Both the position numbers and the translations under genes were made by a program. A stretch of DNA of 11,625 nucleotides from CAYTPE01 sp964439885 (lineage in GTDB: Bacteria > Patescibacteriota > Patescibacteriia > Magasanikbacterales > GWA2-37-8): positions 1 through 11,625 of the forward strand of contig CAYTPE010000036.1 in the NCBI GenBank assembly GCA_964439885.1. The letters run 5' to 3'. This document shows, one piece after another, positions 1-6,157 of the stretch (the first letter of the stretch is position 1; each line of letters begins with the position of its first letter). The notes under the pieces were generated by a model. The model had not been told where the DNA came from. It did not search any database and worked only from the letters and a program-made list of their open reading frames with translations.

Positions 1-161
1 TGCGTATTCAGGCGGTTGATCAAAAATCAGGCGCTGTCTCGGTAGAAAAAGGAACGCTTTTGCCACACCTAGAAGCGCTGCCAGATAAAGGGCAATCACA
101 GAAAGTGAGCATCGCCTCTCCGATGTTAGAATTTCGAAAGCCCAATGATCCTAAAAAATAG
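1..161 (+). CDS. 3' end of an unrecognised gene (partial)
   Basis: An open frame runs in from the window edge (first full codon at position 3) and ends at TAG 159-161, giving the last 52 residues of a protein whose start lies outside. The tail is hydrophilic, ends in a basic run (RKPNDPKK) and has no membrane segment. It stops 6 bases before the rseP start, so the two are probably cotranscribed. In many bacteria the genes before rseP belong to the isoprenoid/phospholipid group (cdsA, dxr), but this tail does not look like the C-terminus of either. The product cannot be named from this fragment. That it is a real gene is inferred from the uninterrupted frame and tight spacing. Confidence 0.6.
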   Translation, partial: RIQAVDQKSGAVSVEKGTLLPHLEALPDKGQSQKVSIASPMLEFRKPNDPKK

Positions 162-167
162 CTAGCT

Positions 168-1328
168 ATGGTCACCGCTCTCATCTTCATCGCCGTTCTC
201 GCTGTTCTTGTTCTGGCTCACGAATTTGGGCATTTCATCACTGCCCGGTTTTTTGGTATGAAGGTGGAAGAGTTTGGATTTGGTTTTCCGCCGCGCGCTA
301 TCGGCATTCGGCGCATTGCCGAGGGAGCTACGAAAGCGTGGCATGTTGTGTGGGGTAACAAAAATGTCCAGGAAGAAGTTCATTCAGCCGAGCAATCCAC
401 GGGCACCGTGTATTCAATTAACTGGTTGCCGCTCGGTGGTTTCGTCAAGATAAAGGGCGAAGACACGGCAAGTGTAGGGGCAAACGATCCGGATAGTTTC
501 GCTAGTAAAAAAGCCTGGCAGAAATTTGTCGTATTGTTTGCCGGAGTTTTCATGAACATTGTTGTTTCGGTGCTACTCTTGGCTGTTACCTATACCATTG
601 GTGTGCGCGAGCCGGTACAGCCGGGAACTACTGCTACCGATGTCGCACTGCAGGTGATGAGCGTTTTACCAAACCTTCCTGCGTCTGCAGCACATATTAC
701 CGAAGGCGCTACGATACTAGACGTTCAGGTAGAAGCGGATGATGTACAAAACCCAACCGTACAGCAGTTTCAAGCTTTTATGAATAGGCACAAAAATGAT
801 GAAGTTTTTGTAACTTTCAAACAAGGTGATAGAATTTTTTCGGAAAAATTTCATCCAGTTATTTATCCCGATACTGGCAGTGCTGGTATTGGTGTGGGGC
901 TCGCCGAGGTGGGGCTTATAAAGTATCCGTGGTATACAGCTCTCTACCGAGGTTTGGTGGATACGATATATTACATCCAAGCAATTTTTGTTGGTTTGTT
1001 TGATCTTGTTCGCGGCCTCTTTACCGGTGCCAACGTTGGCACAGTCTCTGGTCCGGTGGGGGTAGCCATCATGACGGGGAAAGTGGCGCGTCTTGGCTTT
1101 ACCTACCTGCTCCAGTTTATGGCCGTGCTATCAGTTAATTTGGCTGTTCTGAACGTGCTGCCGATTCCGGCGCTCGATGGTGGTCGAATACTTTTTGTGC
1201 TCATTGCAGCTATTCGGCGCAAACCAGTCACACCTCGTATAGAGCAAATCGTTCATACTGTCGGTTTCATTGCATTACTTATTTTGGTCGCGCTTGTGAC
1301 CATAAAAGATGTGCGCGGACTTTTTTAA
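168..1328 (+). CDS. rseP: RseP-family site-2 membrane metalloprotease
   Basis: Intramembrane zinc protease of the S2P/M50 family, which cuts transmembrane segments of regulatory proteins such as anti-sigma factors and signal-peptide remnants. The zinc motif HEFGH is at residues 18-22 in the first membrane helix. The GGFVKIKGED stretch near residue 90 matches the family's membrane-associated beta-loop. NVLPIPALDGGR at 329-340 carries the third zinc ligand, Asp337. Hydrophobic helices lie around 120-142, 270-290, 315-335 and 365-384. A degenerate PDZ-like region (about 165-235) sits between the catalytic halves. The loop between GFGFPPR and YSINWLPLGG is some 25 residues longer than in compact family members. 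The start at 168 gives the expected N-terminal helix directly, although no Shine-Dalgarno sequence is visible. Length (386) is normal. The substrate is unknown here. Confidence 0.93.
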   Translation: MVTALIFIAVLAVLVLAHEFGHFITARFFGMKVEEFGFGFPPRAIGIRRIAEGATKAWHVVWGNKNVQEEVHSAEQSTGTVYSINWLPLGGFVKIKGEDTASVGANDPDSFASKKAWQKFVVLFAGVFMNIVVSVLLLAVTYTIGVREPVQPGTTATDVALQVMSVLPNLPASAAHITEGATILDVQVEADDVQNPTVQQFQAFMNRHKNDEVFVTFKQGDRIFSEKFHPVIYPDTGSAGIGVGLAEVGLIKYPWYTALYRGLVDTIYYIQAIFVGLFDLVRGLFTGANVGTVSGPVGVAIMTGKVARLGFTYLLQFMAVLSVNLAVLNVLPIPALDGGRILFVLIAAIRRKPVTPRIEQIVHTVGFIALLILVALVTIKDVRGLF

Positions 1329-1332
1329 AAAT

Positions 1333-1725
1333 ATGAAAGAGCGGGTTGAAATAGCTGGGGCTATGGACGCACTTGCAAATGAGCATGAGTATGTTGATGA
1401 AGCGGTCACTTGGGTGCGCACACATGTGGAACCGAAATTGCTCAAAGCGCTAACCGAACTTGGTTTGCATGAACGAGAAGTCCCGGTTGTTATACAAAAT
1501 CTTGTTTTCTTTATTAATGAAAATTGTCGCCGAGAGAAGAATTTTGATGGTGGTCTAGCGCAAGCGCTCTACCAGCTGGTTCGAAGTTCGGGAGTAATTG
1601 CGCAAAGTATTTATAATAATATACCATTCCCCGAATTCGGCACTTCACAAGCACAAGAAGCAGAAGCAACTTTTAGAAGAATTATTCATTCGACAGTGTA
1701 TAAGGGTCTAATCAATAAAGATTAG
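1333..1725 (+). CDS. Small unknown helical protein between rseP and pheS
   Basis: Unrecognised protein of 131 residues. The frame is open from ATG 1309, but that start lies inside rseP; ATG 1333, 4 bases after the rseP stop, fits the tight operon spacing and is preferred. The protein is largely helical and soluble: a charged, acidic N-terminal half (MKERVEIAGAMDALANEHEY), a hydrophobic patch around VPVVIQNLVFFINENC, and a second helical half. No signal peptide, membrane span or catalytic motif is evident. It ends 12 bases before pheS and is probably cotranscribed with both neighbours. Codon use resembles theirs, so it appears to be a resident gene. Its placement does not reveal its function. 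Confidence 0.75.
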   Translation: MKERVEIAGAMDALANEHEYVDEAVTWVRTHVEPKLLKALTELGLHEREVPVVIQNLVFFINENCRREKNFDGGLAQALYQLVRSSGVIAQSIYNNIPFPEFGTSQAQEAEATFRRIIHSTVYKGLINKD

Positions 1726-1737
1726 TGAGCGTACTAT

Positions 1738-2769
1738 ATGCAATCAAAACTCGAACAACTCAAAACCGAAGCTCTGCTCGCCATCAAAGCCGTAAAAGAT
1801 AAAGTGGGGCTCGAAGAGGTGGAAAATAGACTGCTCGGCCGCAAAGCTGGGCAGATCACGGAGATGATGAAAGGCCTCAAAGACTTGAGCGACGAAGCAC
1901 GCAAAGAGATGGGGAAGCTTGCTAATGAAGTGAAAGTACTGATAGAGAACGAGTTAAGAATGAAGAATGAAGAATTAAGAACGAAGGAATGGTCGGCGAT
2001 TGCGGAAAAAGAGCGGCTGGATATCACGCAGCCAGCGCTGCCAAAAATGGAGCGAGGGCATTTTCATCCGAATACGATTGTGCGGCGTGACCTTGAGCGC
2101 CTTTTTGGTTCAATGGGCTTTATGGTGCTTGACGGTCCGGAGCTTGAAAGTGACTACTACAATTTTACCGCGCTCAATATTCCCGAAACACACCCAGCCA
2201 GAGACATGCAAGACACGTTTTATATAAAAGGACATTCCAATTGGGTCATGCGAACTCATACTTCACCAATGCAGGTACGTGCCATGCAAAAGTATGGCGC
2301 ACCCTTGCGCGCAATCGTGCCAGGTAAGTGTTATCGTAACGAAGCGACTGATGTGCGGCATGAGCACACATTTTATCAACTTGAGGGTCTGGTGGTGGAT
2401 AAAAATATTACATTTGCTCATCTTAAAGGAGTGCTTGAAGTGGTGGCAAAGCATTTATATGGTGATGATACAAAAGTACGATTGCGCCCGAAATTTTATC
2501 CGTTCGTTGAACCAGGTGTAAATGGGGAAGTAAGTTGTTTTCTGTGTAAAGGCAACGGCTGCCGCCTGTGTAAACACACGGGTTGGCTTGAAATTTTCGG
2601 TGCGGGTATGGTGCATCCAAACGTCCTTAAGGAGGGTGGTATTAATTCCAATGAGTACCAAGGTTTTGCTTTTGGCATGGGCCTCACACGCCTCGTGATG
2701 CTTAAGTACGGTATTGATGATATTCGACTGCTTGAAAGTGGGAATATGAAATTTTTGGAACAGTTTTAA
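1738..2769 (+). CDS. pheS: Phenylalanyl-tRNA synthetase alpha subunit
   Basis: Catalytic subunit of the alpha2beta2 class II phenylalanyl-tRNA synthetase, which activates phenylalanine with ATP and transfers it to tRNA-Phe. Residues 1-90 form the N-terminal coiled coil that contacts tRNA. The catalytic core follows: motif 1 region (FHPNTIVRRDLERLFGSMGF), RTHTSPMQVRAM, motif 2 (CYRNEATDVRHEHTFYQLEG) and motif 3 (GFAFGMGLTRLVMLKYGIDDIR). Four cysteines (Cys267, 270, 275, 278) in C-x2-C-x4-C-x2-C spacing form a zinc-knuckle-like insertion seen in some bacterial PheS proteins. Length (343) is typical. The coiled coil contains a 7-base-period repeat (1951-1985). Unusually, an unknown gene separates pheS from pheT, but spacing (8 and 3 bases) still suggests one operon. 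A weak GTGAG lies upstream of the start. Confidence 0.97.
   Translation: MQSKLEQLKTEALLAIKAVKDKVGLEEVENRLLGRKAGQITEMMKGLKDLSDEARKEMGKLANEVKVLIENELRMKNEELRTKEWSAIAEKERLDITQPALPKMERGHFHPNTIVRRDLERLFGSMGFMVLDGPELESDYYNFTALNIPETHPARDMQDTFYIKGHSNWVMRTHTSPMQVRAMQKYGAPLRAIVPGKCYRNEATDVRHEHTFYQLEGLVVDKNITFAHLKGVLEVVAKHLYGDDTKVRLRPKFYPFVEPGVNGEVSCFLCKGNGCRLCKHTGWLEIFGAGMVHPNVLKEGGINSNEYQGFAFGMGLTRLVMLKYGIDDIRLLESGNMKFLEQF
1951..1985 (+). repeat. Heptameric tandem repeat inside pheS
   Basis: Five consecutive 7-base units are visible: GAGTTAA, GAATGAA, GAATGAA, GAATTAA and GAACGAA. They code for part of the PheS coiled coil (ELRMKNEELRTKE). Because the period is 7 bases, the encoded peptide repeats every 7 residues, which is compatible with a coiled-coil heptad. 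PheS has normal overall length, so this may be replacement or drift rather than a clean insertion. Confidence 0.6.
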
Positions 2770-2777
2770 AGTATCAT

Positions 2778-3053
2778 ATGAATGAATCTACTTTGGAACG
2801 TTTGAATGCGTTTGCTCAGGAGCAGCTGGGGCCGACACACGCCCTTCAGGAAAATATAAACGACATGGAATTAGCCGAAGCCATATTGCCCAGAAGTGAC
2901 TTTGGTTCGGCTTTGCAAGAAGCAGATCCTACGTGGAAACAGTCGCTTCAGGATACTACGTATCGAGCGAAGAAAATTTTGCCTTTTTTTATACAGAAAG
3001 ATATAGGAATTCTTTGGAATTACGAATTAATCCAAGCGTTAGGGGTGCCTTAA
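2778..3053 (+). CDS. Unknown gene, 5' part (frameshifted)
   Basis: A 91-codon frame opens 8 bases after pheS. It begins MNESTLERLNAFAQEQLG and is acidic and helical. It overlaps the next open frame (2933-3409) by 121 bases. The two parts most likely belong to a single gene: shifting by -1 at the seven Ts at 2984-2990 joins ...RAKKILPFF to YTERYRNSLELR..., giving a protein of about 210 residues. The stretch after the shift point in this frame (IQKDIGILWNYELIQALGVP) would then be out-of-frame sequence. No known family is recognised. The base composition is more A+T-rich than pheS and pheT, and pheS and pheT are usually adjacent, so this may be an acquired gene. Whether the shift is a sequencing error, a mutation or programmed cannot be decided here. 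Confidence 0.6.
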   Translation: MNESTLERLNAFAQEQLGPTHALQENINDMELAEAILPRSDFGSALQEADPTWKQSLQDTTYRAKKILPFFIQKDIGILWNYELIQALGVP

Positions 3054-3409
3054 GTAAGATAGCTGAATTAGATAACATGTTATTCAGCTTTGCAGCTATA
3101 AGGAAAATTGACGGCCGATGGGGTCGTTGGCAAACGACAATTCCTCGAGTCGTTAATATCGATTCATATGAAGGTCTTTTTCAGCATATTGTTAGGGCGT
3201 CCAATATAGAAGCTGATCTTAATGATGATAAAAATTTCTACAATATCTCAAACGAGGATTGGAGCGAATGGGAGCATCAGGGCAAAGCGCGCTTTGTAGA
3301 GTTAATTTCTGGATTTGAAAGCGAGATTAAAAGTTTTTTTAGAATTTTAGAGGAAGCCAATAAAGCTTTCGATGTATTTGAAAATTGGGAAGCAACACAT
3401 TTAAATTAA
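2933..3409 (+). CDS. Unknown gene, 3' part (frameshifted)
   Basis: This frame is open from ATG 2933 to TAA 3407-3409, but the true coding part probably begins near 2990, downstream of the T-run, as a continuation of the frame starting at 2778. The likely segment includes ELRINPSVRGALSKIAELD, then a tryptophan- and acid-rich middle (GRWGRWQTTIPRV, EDWSEWEHQGKARF) and a helical end. It lacks a signal peptide, membrane span or known catalytic motif, and the family is not recognised. It stops 3 bases before the pheT start. If the shift is real, the gene is either broken or expressed by slippage. If it is an assembly error, this is the C-terminal two thirds of an intact 210-residue protein. Confidence 0.55.
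   Translation: METVASGYYVSSEENFAFFYTERYRNSLELRINPSVRGALSKIAELDNMLFSFAAIRKIDGRWGRWQTTIPRVVNIDSYEGLFQHIVRASNIEADLNDDKNFYNISNEDWSEWEHQGKARFVELISGFESEIKSFFRILEEANKAFDVFENWEATHLN
2984..2990 (+). other. T7 run: probable -1 frameshift site
   Basis: Seven Ts are phased as T TTT TTT relative to the upstream frame (…CCT TTT TTT ATA…), the form of a -1 slippery heptamer. One added T would fuse the two open frames. No strong downstream hairpin or well-placed upstream Shine-Dalgarno sequence is visible, so an indel in a homopolymer (mutation or sequencing error) is more likely than programmed slippage. Confidence 0.5.
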
Positions 3410-3412
3410 AAT

Positions 3413-5965
3413 ATGAACATCTCATTCAATTGGCTCAAACAACACGTCAAACTCCCTGATTCCATCACCGCCGAAGAGGTGGCGGAGAAATTAAAATTGT
3501 CGACCGTTGAGGTTGAAGGAATCCAAAATCAAGGCGCACTCCTTAACAATGTTGTTGTTGGCAAAGTGCTGAAAGCCGAAAAACATCCGAACGCGGACAA
3601 ACTCAAAGTGTGTGAAGTGGATGTTGGTGAGCTCCCACCACCCCTCGCCCCTCCTCAGGCAGGAGGGGATAAACGAACCATACAGATCGTGNNNNNNNNN
3701 NGCTCCAATGTGGTAGAAGGAATGCTCACGGCGGTGGCCAAAAATGGTGCCAAAGTAAAATGGCACGGCCAAGGCGATTTAGTTGAACTCAAACCCACCA
3801 CCATCCGCGGCGTTGAGAGCAACGGCATGATTTGTGGAGCCGATGAGATTGGACTGGCGGAGATGTTTCCAAAAAAAGATGAGAAGGAGATTGTGAACCT
3901 GGATTCCCGCCTGCGCGGGAATGACAAATTGGTTGGTACGCCGCTTGCAGAAGCGCTTGGGTTAAATGATGCTGTTCTTGAAATCGATAATAAATCACTT
4001 TCGAATCGTCCTGATTTGTGGGGGCATTATGGAATGGCGAGAGAGGTGGCGGTGCTTACCAATAGAGATGTAGAGAAATACGTTACACAAGAAATCAATA
4101 AAACAAAAAATCAAGAAATCAAAGTGAAAGTTGATGTTGAAGATACGAAACTGTGTCCGCGATATATGGCAGTGGCGATGAGTGGTATAAAGGTGCAGGA
4201 GTCGCCGGCGTGGCTCAAAGAACGTCTGACCGCGGTGGGGCTGCGTCCAATAAACAACATCGTCGATATTACGAACTATGTAATGCTTGATCTCGGTCAG
4301 CCGATGCACGCTTTCGATGCTCGACGCATCGCAAACTCTAAATCCAAAACCCTAAATCCTAAAATAATTGTTCGACGGGCCCATGAAGGTGAAAAGTTTG
4401 TGACGCTTGATGAGAAGGAGCATGTACTCACAAACGAAATGCTGGTCATTGCGAATGAAGAAAAAGCCATCGCGCTCGCGGGTGTGATGGGTGGGCTTGA
4501 GAGTGGCATTACCAGCGACACGACGACAATTGTGTTTGAATCGGCCAATTTTGACGCGGCGAGTGTTCGCAAAACGTCCACGAGGCTTGCGTTGCGCACT
4601 GATTCGTCGGCACGATTTGAAAAAAGTTTGGATCCGAACCTTTGTCAGACCGCCCTGGAAAAAGCTGTGGCGCTGGTAATGGAAGTATGCCCTGGGGCGC
4701 AGGTGGCCAGTAAAGTCGTGGATGAAAAACATTTCCGTTTGCAAACCGGGCCGCTCGAAATCCCACTCGACTTTTTTGCCAAGAAAATCGGCGTGGAGAT
4801 TCCTACCAAAACCATCGTGACGATTCTCTCCCGTCTCGGCTTCACTATCTCCCTCGCCTCAAGGAGAGGGATAAAGGGTGAGGTCCTCAAAATTAAAATC
4901 CCTACCTGGCGCGCCACGAAAGACATTTCTATTCCCGAAGATATTGTGGAAGAAGTGGTGCGTATCTATGGGTACGATAACGTGCCGTCGGCATTGCCAA
5001 CGTTTCCTATTACGCCGCCGGAGAAAAATAGACTGAGAGAACTTGAATGCGCGATAGGCGATATGCTCGTAAAAGAATTGGGGTATTCTGAAGTGTATAA
5101 TTATTCGTTTGTGAGTAAGAACCAAATTGATAAGTTTGGTGATGATGCTTCGCGATATCTTGAGCTTGACAATCCACTCTCCAAAGAGAAGCCGTACATT
5201 CGACGCAATTTATTGCCAAATCTGTTAGAGAATATAGTCAGCAATAGTAATTACAGTTCACGTCTCAAACTGTTTGAAATCGGTAAAGTATTTCATGGCG
5301 ACGAACCAGGTGTACGCGCTGGGGCTAACGGCGACGAACTCTTACCGCGACAGGAAACATATCTGACCGCCATGTATATGGAGAAAAAGAATAGTGAGCC
5401 GTTTTGGGAGGCGCGCCGCGTTGCAGAGCGTGTGATGGAGCAATGTGGTTTTAATTTTACTTTTGCTCCGGCTGAAGTTCGCTCCGTTCATTCCTATCAA
5501 CATCCTACTCGTACCACCTGGCTCATGCATGGTGATACGATAGTAGGACGTGTCTATGAGCTTCATCCGGCAGTCACCGAAGCACACGGCCTTGCTGACC
5601 GAGTGGCTTTATGCGCGATTAATATCTCGGCCTTGGCAGAAATCGAAGCTGAGCAAACAACACAGGTGTACAAACCACTTTCACCGTATCCAGAAGTGGT
5701 GCGCGATGTGGCCTTACTTATCAAAAAGTCGGTTGCGCATGGCGACATTGTCGCTGCTCTACAATCAGTGGATCCGCTTGTTAAAAACATCGAGCTCTTT
5801 GATGTATACGAAGGCAAAAACATTGCCGAAGGGTACAAGAGTATGGCGTATCATATTACGTATGGCAGCAATGAACGTACTCTGACGACCGGAGAAGTCG
5901 ACGCTGCCGAAGCACGAGTACAAAATGTGCTCAAAGAAAAGTTTGGGGCGGAAGTGAGAAAATAA
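3413..5965 (+). CDS. pheT: Phenylalanyl-tRNA synthetase beta subunit
   Basis: Large subunit of phenylalanyl-tRNA synthetase; it binds tRNA-Phe and edits mischarged tyrosine. Domains in order: N-terminal strands; an EMAP-like tRNA-binding domain (about 40-160, with VVVGKVLKAEKHPNADKLKV); B3/B4 editing domain (about 210-390, including PINNIVDITNYVMLDLGQPMHAFDA and GVMGGLES); B5 (about 405-520, IVEEVVRIYGYDNVP); the catalytic-like core (LDNPLSKEKPYIRRNLLPNLLENI); and a C-terminal FDX-ACB anticodon-binding domain (about 752-847, YPEVVRDVALLI…). At 850 residues it is slightly long, explained by four loop segments resembling inserted repeats (residues 74-86, about 162-174, 307-317, about 481-489). 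A 10-N gap at 3692-3701 hides part of the conserved V-C-G motif. The start 3 bases after the preceding stop yields MNISFNWLKQHVKLP, typical of the family. No Shine-Dalgarno sequence is visible. Confidence 0.96.
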   Translation: MNISFNWLKQHVKLPDSITAEEVAEKLKLSTVEVEGIQNQGALLNNVVVGKVLKAEKHPNADKLKVCEVDVGELPPPLAPPQAGGDKRTIQIVXXXXSNVVEGMLTAVAKNGAKVKWHGQGDLVELKPTTIRGVESNGMICGADEIGLAEMFPKKDEKEIVNLDSRLRGNDKLVGTPLAEALGLNDAVLEIDNKSLSNRPDLWGHYGMAREVAVLTNRDVEKYVTQEINKTKNQEIKVKVDVEDTKLCPRYMAVAMSGIKVQESPAWLKERLTAVGLRPINNIVDITNYVMLDLGQPMHAFDARRIANSKSKTLNPKIIVRRAHEGEKFVTLDEKEHVLTNEMLVIANEEKAIALAGVMGGLESGITSDTTTIVFESANFDAASVRKTSTRLALRTDSSARFEKSLDPNLCQTALEKAVALVMEVCPGAQVASKVVDEKHFRLQTGPLEIPLDFFAKKIGVEIPTKTIVTILSRLGFTISLASRRGIKGEVLKIKIPTWRATKDISIPEDIVEEVVRIYGYDNVPSALPTFPITPPEKNRLRELECAIGDMLVKELGYSEVYNYSFVSKNQIDKFGDDASRYLELDNPLSKEKPYIRRNLLPNLLENIVSNSNYSSRLKLFEIGKVFHGDEPGVRAGANGDELLPRQETYLTAMYMEKKNSEPFWEARRVAERVMEQCGFNFTFAPAEVRSVHSYQHPTRTTWLMHGDTIVGRVYELHPAVTEAHGLADRVALCAINISALAEIEAEQTTQVYKPLSPYPEVVRDVALLIKKSVAHGDIVAALQSVDPLVKNIELFDVYEGKNIAEGYKSMAYHITYGSNERTLTTGEVDAAEARVQNVLKEKFGAEVRK
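3632..3670 (+). repeat. Palindromic mini-insert 1 in pheT
   Basis: A GC-rich segment with a perfect 8-bp stem, CCCCTCCT (3648-3655) and AGGAGGGG (3661-3668), around a 5-base loop. It encodes residues 74-86 (LPPPLAPPQAGGD), between VCEVDVGE and RTIQIV, where family members usually have only a short turn. It keeps frame and adds 13 proline/glycine-rich residues. Confidence 0.65.
3692..3701. other. 10-N assembly gap inside pheT
   Basis: Ten Ns lie between codons for IQIV and SNVVEGM. Family members have V-C-G-[A/G]-x-N here. The right flank (xGC TCC AAT) would read CGGSNV if seven bases were missing, so the true gap may be 7 rather than 10; both lengths keep the frame. The gap lies 24 bases after the palindrome at 3648-3668. 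Confidence 0.9.
3903..3922 (+). repeat. Palindromic mini-insert 2 in pheT (ATTCCC-N8-GGGAAT)
   Basis: The 20-base element has arms ATTCCCGC and GCGGGAAT around a 4-base loop. It encodes DSRLRGND within PheT residues 164-171, between the conserved KKDEKEI and GTPLAEALGL blocks. ATTCCC-N8-GGGAAT is also the known consensus of the neisserial dRS3 repeat; common origin is not shown, only identity of pattern. Confidence 0.65.
4336..4363 (+). repeat. Heptameric tandem repeat inside pheT
   Basis: Four 7-base units are visible: CTCTAAA, TCCAAAA, CCCTAAA and TCCTAAA. They encode most of residues 307-317 (ANSKSKTLNPK), between HAFDARRI and IIVRRAHEGE. Typical PheT proteins have about two residues at this turn, so this appears to be an in-frame insertion in the editing domain. 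Confidence 0.6.
4850..4886 (+). repeat. Palindromic mini-insert 3 in pheT
   Basis: Arms TCCCTC (4850-4855) and GAGGGA (4866-4871) flank an inner CCT/AGG pairing, followed by TAAAGGGTGAGGTC. It encodes residues SLASRRGIKGEV in a B5-domain loop between LSRLGFTI and LKIKIPTWR, slightly longer than usual. The stem is imperfect, so this is the least certain of the three palindromic inserts. Confidence 0.45.
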
Positions 5966-5977
5966 AAGAGTAAAGAG

Positions 5978-5995
5978 CCTGCCTGCGCAGGCAGG
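5978..5995. repeat. 18-bp perfect palindrome after pheT
   Basis: The self-complementary sequence CCTGCCTGCGCAGGCAGG begins 12 bases after the pheT stop. It has no loop and no following T-run, so it is unlikely to be the terminator itself, which follows at 6016. It resembles the palindromic inserts within pheT in size and GC-richness and may be an intergenic member of the same class. Confidence 0.7.
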
Positions 5996-6015
5996 TAAGA
6001 AATAATGAATAAAAC

Positions 6016-6042
6016 AAAAAATCTCCCATAGGGAGATTTTTT
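6016..6042 (+). terminator. Intrinsic terminator of the rseP-pheT operon
   Basis: A perfect 12-bp stem is formed by AAAAAATCTCCC and GGGAGATTTTTT with a 3-base loop ATA. The right arm ends in six Ts and the left begins with As, so it could act in both directions. It separates pheT from the gene at 6158. Confidence 0.88.
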
Positions 6043-6102
6043 CTTCCTCGTGATAAAGCCAGACTACGCTTCAGCTTCACAGAAGTCAATAGTACAAAAA
6101 GT

Positions 6103-6132
6103 TTGACACCGGGTAGCAAAGTAGCATACACT
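6103..6132 (+). promoter_or_regulatory. Promoter for the gene at 6158
   Basis: A perfect -35 box TTGACA (6103-6108) is followed after 18 bases by TACACT (6127-6132), a 4/6 match to the -10 consensus. Predicted initiation near 6139 leaves a leader of about 19 bases without a Shine-Dalgarno sequence. Placement just after a terminator supports it. Confidence 0.5.
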
Positions 6133-6157
6133 GACATATAGTTACTATGAATGATAT

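Noticed and set aside
717..980. Minus-strand open frame of 87 codons opposite rseP
   Set aside because: It lies wholly within a strongly supported gene and has no start signal or family resemblance; it is a shadow frame.
2984..3053. Programmed -1 frameshifting as the preferred explanation
   Set aside because: The slippery heptamer is well phased, but no strong downstream structure or upstream stimulatory Shine-Dalgarno is visible; a homopolymer indel is simpler, so it is kept only as an option.
5966..6157. Possible tRNA or small RNA in the pheT-6158 gap
   Set aside because: No cloverleaf or other conserved RNA fold is visible; the gap is explained by a palindrome, a terminator and a promoter.
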